From Selaginella moellendorffii (taxonomy: Eukaryota; Streptophyta; Lycopodiopsida; Selaginellales; Selaginellaceae): a DNA stretch of 64,000 nucleotides. A program made the translations under genes and the position numbers. The stretch covers positions 568,731 through 632,730 of the forward strand of contig NW_003314358.1 in the NCBI RefSeq assembly GCF_000143415.4, read 5' to 3'. Positions 34,731 to 47,729 of this stretch are shown piece after piece; position 1 is the first letter of the stretch; every line of letters starts with the position of its first letter. A model generated the notes under the pieces. The model did no database searches, was not told where the DNA came from, and was given only the letters and a program-made list of their open reading frames with translations.

Positions 34731-35089
34731 CTCAAGGTGTGCACTAGCCTTGTGAAGAACAATCAATTACCAATGAAACAAATAAATAGTGAATCCTAGA
34801 CCAACCTCCCAACCTTTAATGCATTACAGCTTTAACCACAACAACCTAAAAGTCATTAACAAACTAGTGATAAAGTTTATCGAAAGGTTATTCCACTTGT
34901 TTTTGGGTACACACATACTTCTCAACATTTAATTTTACCCTAAACTAAAAGAGATGCCTTTTCACCAACACATAGATCTTTAGTACTTTCGGATGCCTAG
35001 CACTTAGCACATTATAACACTCAACCAAAATTTGTTTGATGAATTTATCAATACGAGGAACCACTATATATCCTTTTTTCATTAAGATT

Positions 35090-35640
35090 CCATCTCATAT
35101 CTCAAATGATGCAAACTTGTTACCCTTCAAATCTATAAAGGTGTCCCTCAAAAAACCCTTCATATAAATATCAGTGATCGAAGTTAACAAACTCCTTAAT
35201 CTCATCCAAGAAGTTGCTGGATAGTTTCATGAATGAGATAAAATTTATTATCCTAAATATTGCATCAAACACTTTATTGTCACCTCTGTCCTTGTACCGG
35301 ATCTTAATAGACAATTCTTGTAAGAATTCTTGCCAACTAGCAAGATGGCCTCAAAGATTCTTTTGATGACTAAAATATTGAAAAAATTGATGGTTTGAAT
35401 CTATATGAAAGTCCAATCCATAAAAATAATGTCACCATTCTTTCATAGTAACAATCATAACATACAACTCTTTATCTTCAATTTTGTTGTGTGGTTAGAC
35501 TTATAGCTCATAAATATGACCAACTTAAAGTATTATGCCCCAATAGTAATGTCATTTACATTTGTTTCAACCATAAGAAGCTTAATCACCAACTCTGAAG
35601 CATTAGTCAATGAAGTATCACTATTGCCTATCTTTGCCTA
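35090..35640 (-). pseudogene. Ty3/gypsy pol fragment (RT end and RNase H)
   Basis: The minus strand reads LLMVETNVNDITIGA near 35560-35610, IEDKELYVMIVTMKEW near 35440-35490, DFHIDSNHQFFQYFSHQKNL, ASWQEFLQEL and IKIRYKDRGDNKVFDA down to about 35290. This is the order of the gypsy RT C-terminus and RNase H (usually VETDAS..IGAVL, YDKELLAI, W..YL.G..F.I.TDH..L, W...L..F...I.YK.G..N.VADALSR). Several in-frame stops are present. The catalytic residues are partly replaced (DAS to NVN, TDH to SNH). Confidence 0.65.
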
Positions 35641-36659
35641 TAGATTTCACCATAGTCACATTAGCATTTGTTAACCCTTCCAAAACAATCCTTGCTCTAA
35701 TATCCTCCACTTTATCCTTCTTTTGTTGGTTTAAATGAAGTTTCTTAACCATATTGCCATCTTCATTCTTCAAGCTTGAATGCAACAATAATTGTTTCTT
35801 CTCTAAATATGAAGCATGGGTTGGCTGGTCATCACGTTGACTAAGATCATCCTGTTGACTAAAGTTGACTCAATTGACTGATGGTTTTGGTGAAAAGATC
35901 TAAGCCCTAGTGATAACATTATTAGGAAAATAATTTTTGGCACATCCATTAAGCTTAAACCTTTGATGAAACATTGCACCTCATTATAAATACCTATGAG
36001 ACTAAGGTAAAGATCATAAAACTTGCTAGCATATACATCTAAAGATAAAGTCCCTTATTTGATCTTTAGCAACTAATTCACAAGATCAACCTCTTTAAAC
36101 TTAAACAAAGCATGGAAAACTTTTATCAAATCCCTTCAAAAAGTTGGCTTTGGATTAACTTTGATATCACCATGAAGAAATATAGCTTATAAGCTTTGTC
36201 ACAAAAAATCAATTTGCACCTATCTTTAGAAGGGTTGTGATATTAACAACTTCTAACCGAATTAACCTTTTATATATTATAAACATCTGGTGATGGATTC
36301 CATTCCATGATATTATAATTTTTAGCATGCTTGACGTACTAATAATAATCACAAACACGAGATTGATTCAACCTTTGAGGTTCTATATGAAGTAGGAAAT
36401 CCTTAATAAGATTGATAAAATCCTCTTAACCCCTTTAATGTTGCTTTGAACCTCAATAATTTAATGTCCTTATTTCACAACATCATCAAAAGATTCTTCT
36501 TCCTCATCATGGTCATCATCACTAACGCTATACTTCTCATCAGGATTTATATCCCACTTATCTGCCATCCCCAAAAACTCCAATACTAATGAAACACAAA
36601 CCCTAGGCCATTAAATCCCATATGCCATATAATATTCTTAAAATATTCCCACAGTTTGT
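35641..36659. other. AT-rich DNA, probably more of the gypsy remnant
   Basis: No intact frame. The sequence upstream of the RNase H fragment on the minus strand is too degraded to assign. No other gene is recognised. Confidence 0.4.
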
Positions 36660-37400
36660 GTCTTTGCTCTTGAGAGAGACTTTCCAGAGGAGTGGAAGGG
36701 AGATCCACACTTGGGTTGTGAGGCTCAATAGAGAGGTACACACTTATGTTGCAAATGCTCTGATTGATATGTAAGCAATGTGCAGGAGCATGGTGGACGT
36801 GAGCATTGTTTTCGAGAGAATGGAGGAACTTAGTGTCATCTGGGATATTAGGACTTGCAGACGCCGGGGATGAGGAGCTAGCTCTGGAGTTCCACTAGCG
36901 AATGCAACACGAAGGTTGTCCTCCAGACTCAATCACCTTTGTCGCAGTGCTCAAAGCTTGTCAGAGAAGGAAATCGCCTTGGACAAGTCTGTGAAGCCAG
37001 AGGCGCTATGAAGAGGAAGAATCCTTCACGCTCAAGCAACAAGAAACGCTCAAGAAATCCAGCTCTTCATTGCAAATGCGCTCTTGGATTTGTACTCCAG
37101 GTGTTTGAAGGTATAGTCTCGCTCTGGTCACCTGGAACTCTGTAGTTCTCGGCTATGCAGAGGGTGGAAATGCGAGAAAGCTCTGGAGCTGTTTGCCAGG
37201 ATTCGAGAAGATCCAAACTACGTAACCTTTCTCGCAGCACTCAAGGCTTGTGTGTGTTCGGCACAGAGCGAAGCAGGCACTTTTGTCAACGGGAAAGTGT
37301 TGAAGGTGGCGAGCTTGTCGAGAAGGTATTACTGTACGTGCTCCTTCACTTCAAACGGCCTCTTGCCGACAATGTAGATTTGCACCTTCGAAGGTAAAGG
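36660..37400 (+). pseudogene. PPR protein pseudogene
   Basis: Across frameshifts and stops one reads YVANALIDM, VFERMEEL, DSITFVAVLKACQ, ANALLDLYSRC, ALELFARIREDPNYVTFLAA, LKACVCSAQSEAGTFVNGK. These are consecutive PLS-class PPR motifs in the style of the intact gene at 61574-63352 (DSVTYL..L.AC, ..LVDMY.KCG). At least two frameshifts and several stops disable it. Confidence 0.7.
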
Positions 37401-38587
37401 ATTTGTTCACTGAAATACTTACACACAGCAGGAAGACTTGATTATATATCTGGGGTCCACTGATCCTGAGCGGCTATTACCATGGTGAGGTTATAATGGC
37501 AATATCAACTTTATAGAGGAGAGAGAAGTGATGAATTGTCAGTTTTAATTAGCTAAGGTATTACAATGGTGATCTATAACTAGGTGCTGGTAAAGTGTCC
37601 ATTAGATTATTTTTATTTACAGTATATTTGTTATTCGCATTCACATTCGCTACAGGTGCTGAGGTAAACGTTATATTGCTTCAGACCCTCCTAAACTCTG
37701 CTCTTGAGGCTTAGAATAAGGAAGGGAATATGGATTCTCATGCTGGAGTCTTTCTAATTGGCTTGGCAAAACTTTGAAACTTTCAGGTACCAGAGCTATC
37801 ATGATAAGCATTGTAATGTGTCAAAAGTCTGAGACTGATGATTGGGTCATATGTCATAAGAATTCTTCAAGTGAATTTTGTTTTGCAGAGATTTATGAAA
37901 ATTTGTGCAATATTTGTCTTAAAAAATGTAACATGTAGAACTCACTTACTTTTAATTATTTTTATCTTGAACTTTGGTTACAATTACCTCTTATAGTGAT
38001 AAGTTGGATATTATTATGTTACTAAAAAACTTTAGTTAAGTTTTGGGATTTGTCTTTCATGAAGGATGCAGTCAGGGATGGGAAGAGTTCATAACAATAT
38101 TGGAAAAATTTTCATGTTTTATCCTAATAACATAGTTAATAAAGTATATTATTCAAATTTATTTACAAAAACATTTTATTTAGCCAAAATATACTAACAA
38201 ATGACATTGTCACAACCAAGGCTTATAATATCAAATGTATTTTTTATTATCATAGAAAATTTTAGAGATTTTTGTTTAATTAAGAAATATGATTTACTAC
38301 ATAGTTTATATTGTATTACATTCTGATGTAGATAAAAGCACTCGTTGAAATTTCAAATTGCTTCACTATGGCAAGAAATATGTGTCTTTACTACCAATTA
38401 AAATCTATTTTTTAAAAAAAATTATATTATATCACTTTGAACATGAGAATCTTACTAATGTTTATAGGAAGGTGCCAATGCTTAGCCAACATGCTAGAAG
38501 GTGTGAAACCCAGATGGGGATCTGAGAATTATAATTTCTTCAATTCACAAAGGCCAAAACAGTTCCAGGGAATTTGTGACCTTGCCT
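37401..38587. repeat. Dispersed and segmentally duplicated AT-rich sequence
   Basis: The segment 37427-37570 resembles 7416-7530 (GCAGGAAGACTT, GGAGAGAGAAGTGA and TTTAATTAGCT blocks). From about 37560 it resembles 31130 onward. Block order is conserved between the 31-kb and 37-kb copies up to the peptide gene, with deletions. Confidence 0.6.
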
Positions 38588-38767
38588 TTAGTGATGTTTG
38601 CCACTGCTGCCGCTGTGTGGAAGCTTGACTCTGTGATCTTGTGACTGGGGCTCTTCGTGGTGATGCCCGTGCCGAAACGCTGCTGCAGTGACAGCATTAT
38701 GATCCAGGCAAGCTAATGCGAGCACGAAAAGGACAAAGAGGTGCCGAAGCAAACTCGCAAGTGCCAT
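38588..38767 (-). CDS. Small secreted His-rich peptide precursor, copy B
   Basis: 59 residues. The signal peptide MALASLLRHLFVLFVLALA is followed by AAFRHGHHHEEPQSQDHRV and the terminal block KLPHSGSSGKHH, then TAA. It is about 80 per cent identical to copy A over the shared part. Very short precursor, N-terminal secretion signal and a conserved C-terminal dodecapeptide are the layout of processed plant peptide hormones. Aligned without gaps, the block shares the third Pro, fifth and eighth Ser and eleventh His of the IDA core, or Ser-Gly and His-His of CLE peptides. Neither match is strong enough to assign a family. TATATAAT lies about 35 bases upstream. Confidence 0.6.
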   Translation of the reverse strand: MALASLLRHLFVLFVLALACLDHNAVTAAAFRHGHHHEEPQSQDHRVKLPHSGSSGKHH

Positions 38768-38801
38768 TCTTGAACTGCGAATTGCTGAGCCTAGGTTGTG
38801 G

Positions 38802-38809
38802 ATTATATA
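38802..38809 (-). promoter_or_regulatory. TATA box of secreted peptide gene, copy B
   Basis: TATATAAT on the minus strand, 35 bases before the ATG at 38767, in the same place as in copy A. Confidence 0.55.
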
Positions 38810-39178
38810 GAGAAACATCGTCTATAGTCACATAAGAAACGTCAAAAGAGGGGTGCTCATGTTATCAACAAACATGCCCCAGAACTTTTGACATTCATCC
38901 ATGGACGAATTTTTTTTTATAAAAAACCAAGACAATCACTAGCTTGTTTGCATGCAATAGTGGATAAACACAATGCGTGGAGTGTTTTGATACCTTGTGT
39001 GCAAAGCTGGGGAGCAAAACACACTGTGGGAGATTATATTCCATGGAGAAACGTCAAAAGGCAGAGTGGGGTTCTCTTAAGTAGATTCTCACAAAAGCAG
39101 CACTCTTTTGTTGACAAAAACTTCCAGCATTAAATAATAAAAATTATATTGAACATTATTTAAAAATATCTAGATGAC

Positions 39179-39423
39179 TCAAGCGTGCTTCTCATCAGCC
39201 TTAACGACAGCATGGCACCGTAACCACCATGCCCACCTCCTTGGGTCTCAATCGATTCAATACTACCAGTGTGGCTGTGGCCACCGTGGTGCAATCATGG
39301 CCTGATCCACCATACGCCTGTGGGGTCTAGCGATTCATTCTCTTTCTCTGGAACAACTCTAGCAGAGAATGCGAGCTGGGAGGCACAAAGCAATGCTGCA
39401 AGAACTAGAGAGATGCTCTTCAT
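39179..39423 (-). pseudogene. Truncated glycine-rich protein gene 2
   Basis: The leader MKSISLVLAALLCASQLAFS and RVVPEKENESLDP are intact. A one-base insertion in the DPQG codons (CTGTGGGGTC against CTGTGGGTC in the paralogues) then shifts the frame to a stop at 39295. Most of the repeat region is deleted. The far end still encodes IESIETQGGGHGG and ADEKHA in another frame. It belongs to the duplicated block whose other copy is the intact gene at 32662-33324. Confidence 0.8.
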
Positions 39424-39801
39424 TGTATCCTTCTTTCTAGTTTGGCTATTAGCCTGAAAGAGCTTGGGATATCGAGCATTAACAATGTCAAACATCAAGA
39501 TTTCATAACTCTTAGTGGAGGGAGAATCGTTTGAAAATGCGGAGGGGCCGAATTATGGCATCCCAAGATCACGTCTTTGTTTCTTATTGGTGCTAAAATC
39601 TCAACTTTAAAATACACAGTCTTTCGTCCTGTTCTTGGAATCCATAGGAATGATGTCTAGGAAGCCCTTTTTTGCAAGCTCTGGGACTCTACAGAAGATG
39701 CACAAAAGAAAATTTAATCAGCTAATTTATAGTTGTCAATGGCCATATATTAACTTTAGAGAGCATTTATCATTATATGTTTTTTTCAATAGAAGGTCGA
39801 T

Positions 39802-40500
39802 TTAAGCATGCTTTTCATCGACCTTAGCTTCAGTAGCAGCGTGGCCACCGTGACCGCCACCGCCACCACGACCGTGACCTTGAGTCTCAATCGACTCAGT
39901 GGTAGCGCTATGGCCGTGACCGCCACCATACCCACCGCCATATCCACCTTTACCACCGTATCCATATCCCTCCGGCTCAACCGAGTCAGCATATCCGTGA
40001 CCACCGCCATATCCACCATGACCATACCCACCATGGTAGCCTCCGCCATAGCCACCGTTGCCATAGCCACCGCCATAACCACCGTTGCCATAGCCACCGC
40101 CATAACCACCGTGTCCATATCCATATCCTTCCGGCTCAACTGCTGCGTGGCCACGACCACCGCCGTAGCCACCACCACGACCACCGCCGTAGCCACCACC
40201 ATGACCACCACCATAGCCTTCCGGCTCAACTGCTGCGTGGCCACGACCACCGCCGTAGCCACCACCACGACCACCGCCGTAGCCACCACCATGACCACCA
40301 CCATAGCCGCCACGAGATCCTTCCAGCTCCGCCGAGTGACCACGCCCACCACCGTAGCCACCGCGACCACCGTATCCTTCCAGCTCGGCCCCCTGTGGGT
40401 CTAGCGATTCATTCTCCTCCTTCTCTGGGACAACTCTAGCAGAGAATGCGAGCTGGGAGGCACAAAGCAATGCAGCGAGAACTAGAGCGACGCTCTTCAT
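39802..40500 (-). CDS. Secreted glycine/histidine-rich protein 3
   Basis: 232 residues, single exon. The signal peptide MKSVALVLAALLCASQLAFS and RVVPEKEENESLDPQG precede a repeat region of GGYGGG, GGRGHAAVEPEGYGGGHGG and NGGYGGGYGNGG units, a SIETQG stretch and a charged end (KVDEKHA). Two near-identical 84-bp units at about 40120-40290 show recent expansion inside the gene. Likely an extracellular structural glycine-rich protein. TATATAAA lies about 51 bases before the ATG. The Thr-rich frame on the opposite strand (39808-40404) is a shadow of the repeats. Confidence 0.87.
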   Translation of the reverse strand: MKSVALVLAALLCASQLAFSARVVPEKEENESLDPQGAELEGYGGRGGYGGGRGHSAELEGSRGGYGGGHGGGYGGGRGGGYGGGRGHAAVEPEGYGGGHGGGYGGGRGGGYGGGRGHAAVEPEGYGYGHGGYGGGYGNGGYGGGYGNGGYGGGYHGGYGHGGYGGGHGYADSVEPEGYGYGGKGGYGGGYGGGHGHSATTESIETQGHGRGGGGGHGGHAATEAKVDEKHA

Positions 40501-40550
40501 TGTTGCTACTCAAAGCTTGTTTTGTGTGAGACTGGTGTCGAGGGCTGGGG

Positions 40551-40558
40551 TTTATATA
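40551..40558 (-). promoter_or_regulatory. TATA box of glycine-rich gene 3
   Basis: TATATAAA on the minus strand upstream of the ATG at 40500. Confidence 0.6.
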
Positions 40559-40873
40559 GAGTCTCAGGGATTGACACTTCAGCGTTAAATTTTCAGTGGA
40601 GGGAGAATCATTCGAAAATGGCGGGACCGGGGGGGGAATATGCCATATCAAAATACAACAAGATCACGGCATTGGGAAAACAACGATTTCAAAGTCTTTA
40701 TGATTATCAAACTATAAGAACCCTTATAATTGTTTTTAGAACCATCGGTGGCCATTGCAAATCGCTCCCTTGCTTATGGCACCTTGGTTCTTTATGCAAA
40801 AGACCAACCCTTTTTTATCAGTCTTTGTTTCGTTTGTTTTTTTTTTTTTTCCTTCTTCTTTCTCGTTGTTCTT

Positions 40874-44018
<3,145 letters not shown>

Positions 44019-44497
44019 GGCCGCTGCTGCTGCAATTCAAACCCTAGAAACCCTCACAGCGCCCGCGCACCTGCGATTCCCCAGCGAAATGGATCAAAAT
44101 CGAGCGCGCTCTCTCGCGAATCGGCGCGCCGCGTACCTGGAGATCCCAGATCCAGCGCCAAGACCAACGGCATCGCATCCAGGCGCTCGCAAACCCTCAC
44201 CCGCGCGTTCTAGGGTTCCATGCCGTTGCCCCTTCGCTTTCTGGCTTGCTCCAGGAAGGAGCTGGGGGCCGTACGCGAAAATGCGCAAATCCAATATGGG
44301 CCTGTACGGAGCTGCTGACTATTGTTGACTGGAAAGAGCTTTTTGGAAAAAATTTTAGTCGCGAGGCAGGTAAGAAAAAAATGAGCGCCAAAATGTTTTA
44401 ACCCAATATTTTTGAGTTGCGAAAGAAGAGTTTCCATCGTTTCTTTCTTCCAAGAAACGCTCCACAGTCTCCAAGAATCCATCTTTCTCTCCAGGCG
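44019..44497. promoter_or_regulatory. Bidirectional promoter region between kinase and tail-anchored protein genes
   Basis: 479 bases separate the two divergent start codons. The region is GC-rich on the kinase side, becoming AT-rich. No clear TATA box was picked out. Short frames on both strands are chance openings. Confidence 0.5.
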
Positions 44498-45376
44498 ATG
44501 GCTCGATTCGCGGCGCCCACACCATCGCCATCGCCATCGCACAAGAAATCATCAAGATCGTGCGCTGCCGCCGAGAATTCTCCAGCGGCGGGAAAATCTT
44601 CGCCCAGGAGGCGAGGGGGAAGAATGCCGCTCGAGCTCTTGGATCCCCAGGGCGGCGATCGGTTTGTTAGCGGCCCGGATTTCGATTTCGAGGGCCGTTT
44701 TGCCGCCGCGAAGACGAGGGAATCTTTCCACTCGCGGCGCATGTCCTTGGCGCCGCAGCAGCAGGAGAAAGATCCATCGATCGAGCGGCGCCGGCAGAGA
44801 AGGATGTCTCTCCAGGCCGGATCGATCCACAGGCTTGACAAGAACGGCGCAAAGAAGGCGTCCAAGATCCATCCCAGCGGCGCCAACGCCAAGAACAAGG
44901 GTTCCTCGCCTCCTCCAGTCCTCGTCGAGAAGCTCTACATCGAGAAATCCGCCAGCGTTCTCTGGAGGGATGGCTTGCTCCAGCAGTGGGATAATCTCCT
45001 CGACAACACCTCTGGAGGATTCAAGAGCATCACCGTCGCCTACGAGGAGCACCGGAAGAGCCTGGAGCCAGATCCAAAGCAAGGCGACGATCAAGCACAG
45101 ATTTCCTCGCCGTGTTCTTGCGAGGGCGAGACCTCCAGCAGCAAGGACATCCACATGGTGGAAATCTCGTCCGAGGAGTCCGATGTGCCGCGCATGGACG
45201 AGATTTCTCCATTTCCAGAGAAAGAGCTCGATCAAGAACTCAAGAACAAGGGCGAGGAGCGCACCGGATGGACGAGCTATGGATTCACGGCGGCGGCAGC
45301 GCTCGTAGCGGCCGGCATTGCGATCTTGGGATGCGTCATCCATGGCAAGGTTCGTGCTTGTGTTTCCTCTAGCTAG
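44498..45376 (+). CDS. Tail-anchored membrane protein of unknown function
   Basis: 292 residues in one exon from MARFAAPTPSPSPSHKK; an in-frame upstream ATG at 44417 is less likely because the downstream one is followed by normal plant coding sequence. The N-terminal half is basic and Ser/Pro-rich, with two RRMSL motifs that resemble kinase sites. The middle has SASVLWRDGLLQQWDNLLDN, and an acidic Ser-rich linker follows. The C-terminus carries one hydrophobic segment (YGFTAAAALVAAGIAILGCV) and a short IHGKVRACVSSS tail, which predicts a C-terminally anchored protein facing the cytosol. I do not recognise the family with certainty. Its stop codon overlaps that of the converging PPR gene in the sequence CTAG. 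Confidence 0.7.
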   Translation: MARFAAPTPSPSPSHKKSSRSCAAAENSPAAGKSSPRRRGGRMPLELLDPQGGDRFVSGPDFDFEGRFAAAKTRESFHSRRMSLAPQQQEKDPSIERRRQRRMSLQAGSIHRLDKNGAKKASKIHPSGANAKNKGSSPPPVLVEKLYIEKSASVLWRDGLLQQWDNLLDNTSGGFKSITVAYEEHRKSLEPDPKQGDDQAQISSPCSCEGETSSSKDIHMVEISSEESDVPRMDEISPFPEKELDQELKNKGEERTGWTSYGFTAAAALVAAGIAILGCVIHGKVRACVSSS

Positions 45377-47190
45377 GCGGCAGTGCTTTCTCTCGATCTC
45401 CTCGCTAGGTTTCTACCAATCCCACTGTGAAATATCCTTCCCGGATCTCTTGCCGTGCTTGCCAGCAGCACATAGACAGCGCCATTCTTTGGATCAAGCT
45501 CAAGAACACGCCGCGCGGCGTAAGAGCTAGCTTTCAGATCGTCGTGATCGCGGCAAGCTCCAAGAACACACACCCAATTCACCGCTTGCGCCTCGAATGG
45601 CATCGTTTCCGCGAGCTCCCTCGCGGATTCCAGGCGCCCGGCGCGCCCGAGAGCATCGATCATGCATGAGAAGTGCTGGTGCGTCGGCGATCGATCGAAA
45701 TCTAAGCTCATCGACACGAACAGGCACCGCGCGTCATACAGTCGGCTCCCAAGAATCGCCGGGACGAAGGAGATCTCGTCGGGGAAATCGACGGTCTTCA
45801 TCGAATGGAAGAGCTGGAGGGCCTCATCGAGCCGTCCGTTTTGGCAGTAGCCAGCCAATAGCACATTCCACGACATGGTATCGCGCTCGGGGGAGGTATC
45901 CAAAAGATTCTTAGCATCAACAAGATGCCCGGCTTGGGCATATGCCACAATCATCGCATTCCAGGACACAAGATTCCGGCATTGCATCTTATGGAATATC
46001 CACTTGGCTACATCGAGATGCCCGGCTCGAGCATATTCTCCCAGCAATGCTGTCCACAACACAACGTCTAGGAGGTTTGGGTTTTGGAGAATGTTCTCCA
46101 TCGCTGCATGGAGATTCCCACTGTGGGAATATACTGGGAGCATTGCAGTCCATGAGATGGAATCGTGCTCCGGCATGCTGTGAAAGATTCTCTCGGATTC
46201 TTCAAAGAGGTAGCTGTTTGTATAGGCGGCCAGCAAGCAAGAGTAGGAGACTCTGTCTTTACAGGGAATCTTTTGGAAAAGATCGGTAACATTTTTTACA
46301 AGACCAGATTGAGCATATGCTGCAAAGAGTGAATTCCAGCAGACGAGATCCCAACAGGGCATCTCAAGGAGGAGATTCTTGGCCTCATCAAGATGCCCAG
46401 ACTGGGAATAGGCCTTTATCATTAAAGTCACCGAGAGAATATCCCTGGCAGGCATCTTTTCAAACAACTCCCGGGCTTTGCTGAGCTTCTTCGCTCGTAT
46501 GTATGATTCGAAAAGAGTTGTCCACGATACCAAGCTCCATTCGGGCATTTGGAAGAAGATTCTCTCGGCATTAGAGAGATCCCCAGTTCCGGCATATACT
46601 GATAGCATCAAGTTCCAAGTGATGATGTTTCTCTCGGGCATTTGAAATACGAGAATTTGAGCTTCGCTAACAAGATCTAAAATGCAGTAGCACGTAAGAA
46701 ACGCATTCCAAGTTACTAGATTATGCTCGGGCATCGATAGAAAGATATGCCTTGACTCCTCTAGATGCCCTTCTTGGGCATATGCAGTAAGCATGGATGT
46801 CCAAAGAACCAGATCTCTTTGCGGGATTTCGTCCAGAACTCGCTTAGCGTGTGCGAGAGAGCCACTCTTCACGTATGCGACGAGCATAGTCGTCCACAGT
46901 ATGAGATTCTTCCCTTGGATTTGATCAAAGAGCTTCTGGGCGCTGTTGATCTCGCCGCTCTTGCAGTACCCGGAGAGAAGGTGGTAGTAGGAAAAAGAGG
47001 ATGGGTTTTCCATGGAGTCGAGAACCTCCCTCGCGCGCTCGAGGCTCCCCAGCCTCGCGTACATCTCGATGAGCTTGTCGTGGAGGAATGCATCGTGTCC
47101 GAGCAGCGGTTTGATGCGCTGGTGGATTCGCAGCGCGGTGGCGATGGTGGAGCAGTCCTGGATTTGCTGGATGCAAAAGCTTCTCTCCAT
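45373..47190 (-). CDS. PPR protein, E-type, single exon
   Basis: 605 residues from MERSFCIQQIQDCSTIATAL. About fifteen pentatricopeptide motifs follow in tandem, with repeated cores such as WTTMLVAYVKSG, WTSMLTAYAQEGHLEESR and WNAMIVAYAQAGHLVDAK. The C-terminus has the E-type block HFSCMIDALGRAGRLESARE and WVCVLGACRDHDDLK...VLELDPKN. No DYW domain is seen. Such proteins bind organellar RNA and guide editing or processing in plastids or mitochondria. The frame stays open upstream to 47595, but that stretch has no PPR features and includes a low-complexity hydrophobic run, so I place the start at 47190; a longer transit peptide cannot be excluded. Short internal repeats in this class explain why all motifs resemble each other. 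Confidence 0.88.
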   Translation of the reverse strand: MERSFCIQQIQDCSTIATALRIHQRIKPLLGHDAFLHDKLIEMYARLGSLERAREVLDSMENPSSFSYYHLLSGYCKSGEINSAQKLFDQIQGKNLILWTTMLVAYVKSGSLAHAKRVLDEIPQRDLVLWTSMLTAYAQEGHLEESRHIFLSMPEHNLVTWNAFLTCYCILDLVSEAQILVFQMPERNIITWNLMLSVYAGTGDLSNAERIFFQMPEWSLVSWTTLFESYIRAKKLSKARELFEKMPARDILSVTLMIKAYSQSGHLDEAKNLLLEMPCWDLVCWNSLFAAYAQSGLVKNVTDLFQKIPCKDRVSYSCLLAAYTNSYLFEESERIFHSMPEHDSISWTAMLPVYSHSGNLHAAMENILQNPNLLDVVLWTALLGEYARAGHLDVAKWIFHKMQCRNLVSWNAMIVAYAQAGHLVDAKNLLDTSPERDTMSWNVLLAGYCQNGRLDEALQLFHSMKTVDFPDEISFVPAILGSRLYDARCLFVSMSLDFDRSPTHQHFSCMIDALGRAGRLESARELAETMPFEAQAVNWVCVLGACRDHDDLKASSYAARRVLELDPKNGAVYVLLASTARDPGRIFHSGIGRNLARRSRESTAA

Positions 47191-47729
47191 TGAAGACCTT
47201 TGGTAGCATTTGCGTAAAAGAGAAGAGAGAATCTTTTGAAACGTATTGTGCGCGAAACTTAGTCGCCCAAAACAGTAAAAAAGAAAAATGCCACCTTGGT
47301 TTCTGGATCGCGCAACCAACCAGATCAAGATAAGACGCCGCGCGAACACCGCCCAGGGTCTCTCGCGAATTAAATTCGCTGCGCTGCAATCACCTATCCA
47401 TGCCTTTAAATGTATGCACAGATTTCCTGGGTTCTGGGAGCGCGGCGGTCTCGCTTCCATCGAGGAGAAATGGGAGCACCGAACGAATCCCCGAAAGGCC
47501 AAGCCAAGCCAAGAAAAAAAAAAGAGAGAAAGAAACGAGGAGAGAGGAGAGGAGAGGAGAGGATCAAATCGTGCTCGTTGCAATGGAGCTTTCATGTATA
47601 GAGCTTTGACAATAGAGTTACAGACAACACCAAAGACATGGAGGAATCAAACTGTACAAAGGGGAAGAACAGTAGCCACCGCCGCTGGGCTTTGGAGGCT
47701 GTGTTTCTTCGCGGATCGATCTTTCGCCA
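47191..47729. other. PPR 5' region and 3' flank of the small peptide gene
   Basis: It contains an AG-rich run (47500-47570). The minus strand is open in the PPR frame to 47595. No separate gene is supported. Confidence 0.5.

Noticed and set aside
39808-40404. 198-codon Thr-rich frame on the plus strand
   Set aside because: Antisense shadow of the Gly-rich repeats; the minus strand has a signal peptide, TATA box and paralogues.
47191-47595. N-terminal extension of the PPR protein to 740 residues
   Set aside because: The extra 135 residues include a low-complexity hydrophobic run and no PPR or clear transit-peptide features; the ATG at 47190 opens directly into PPR-type sequence.
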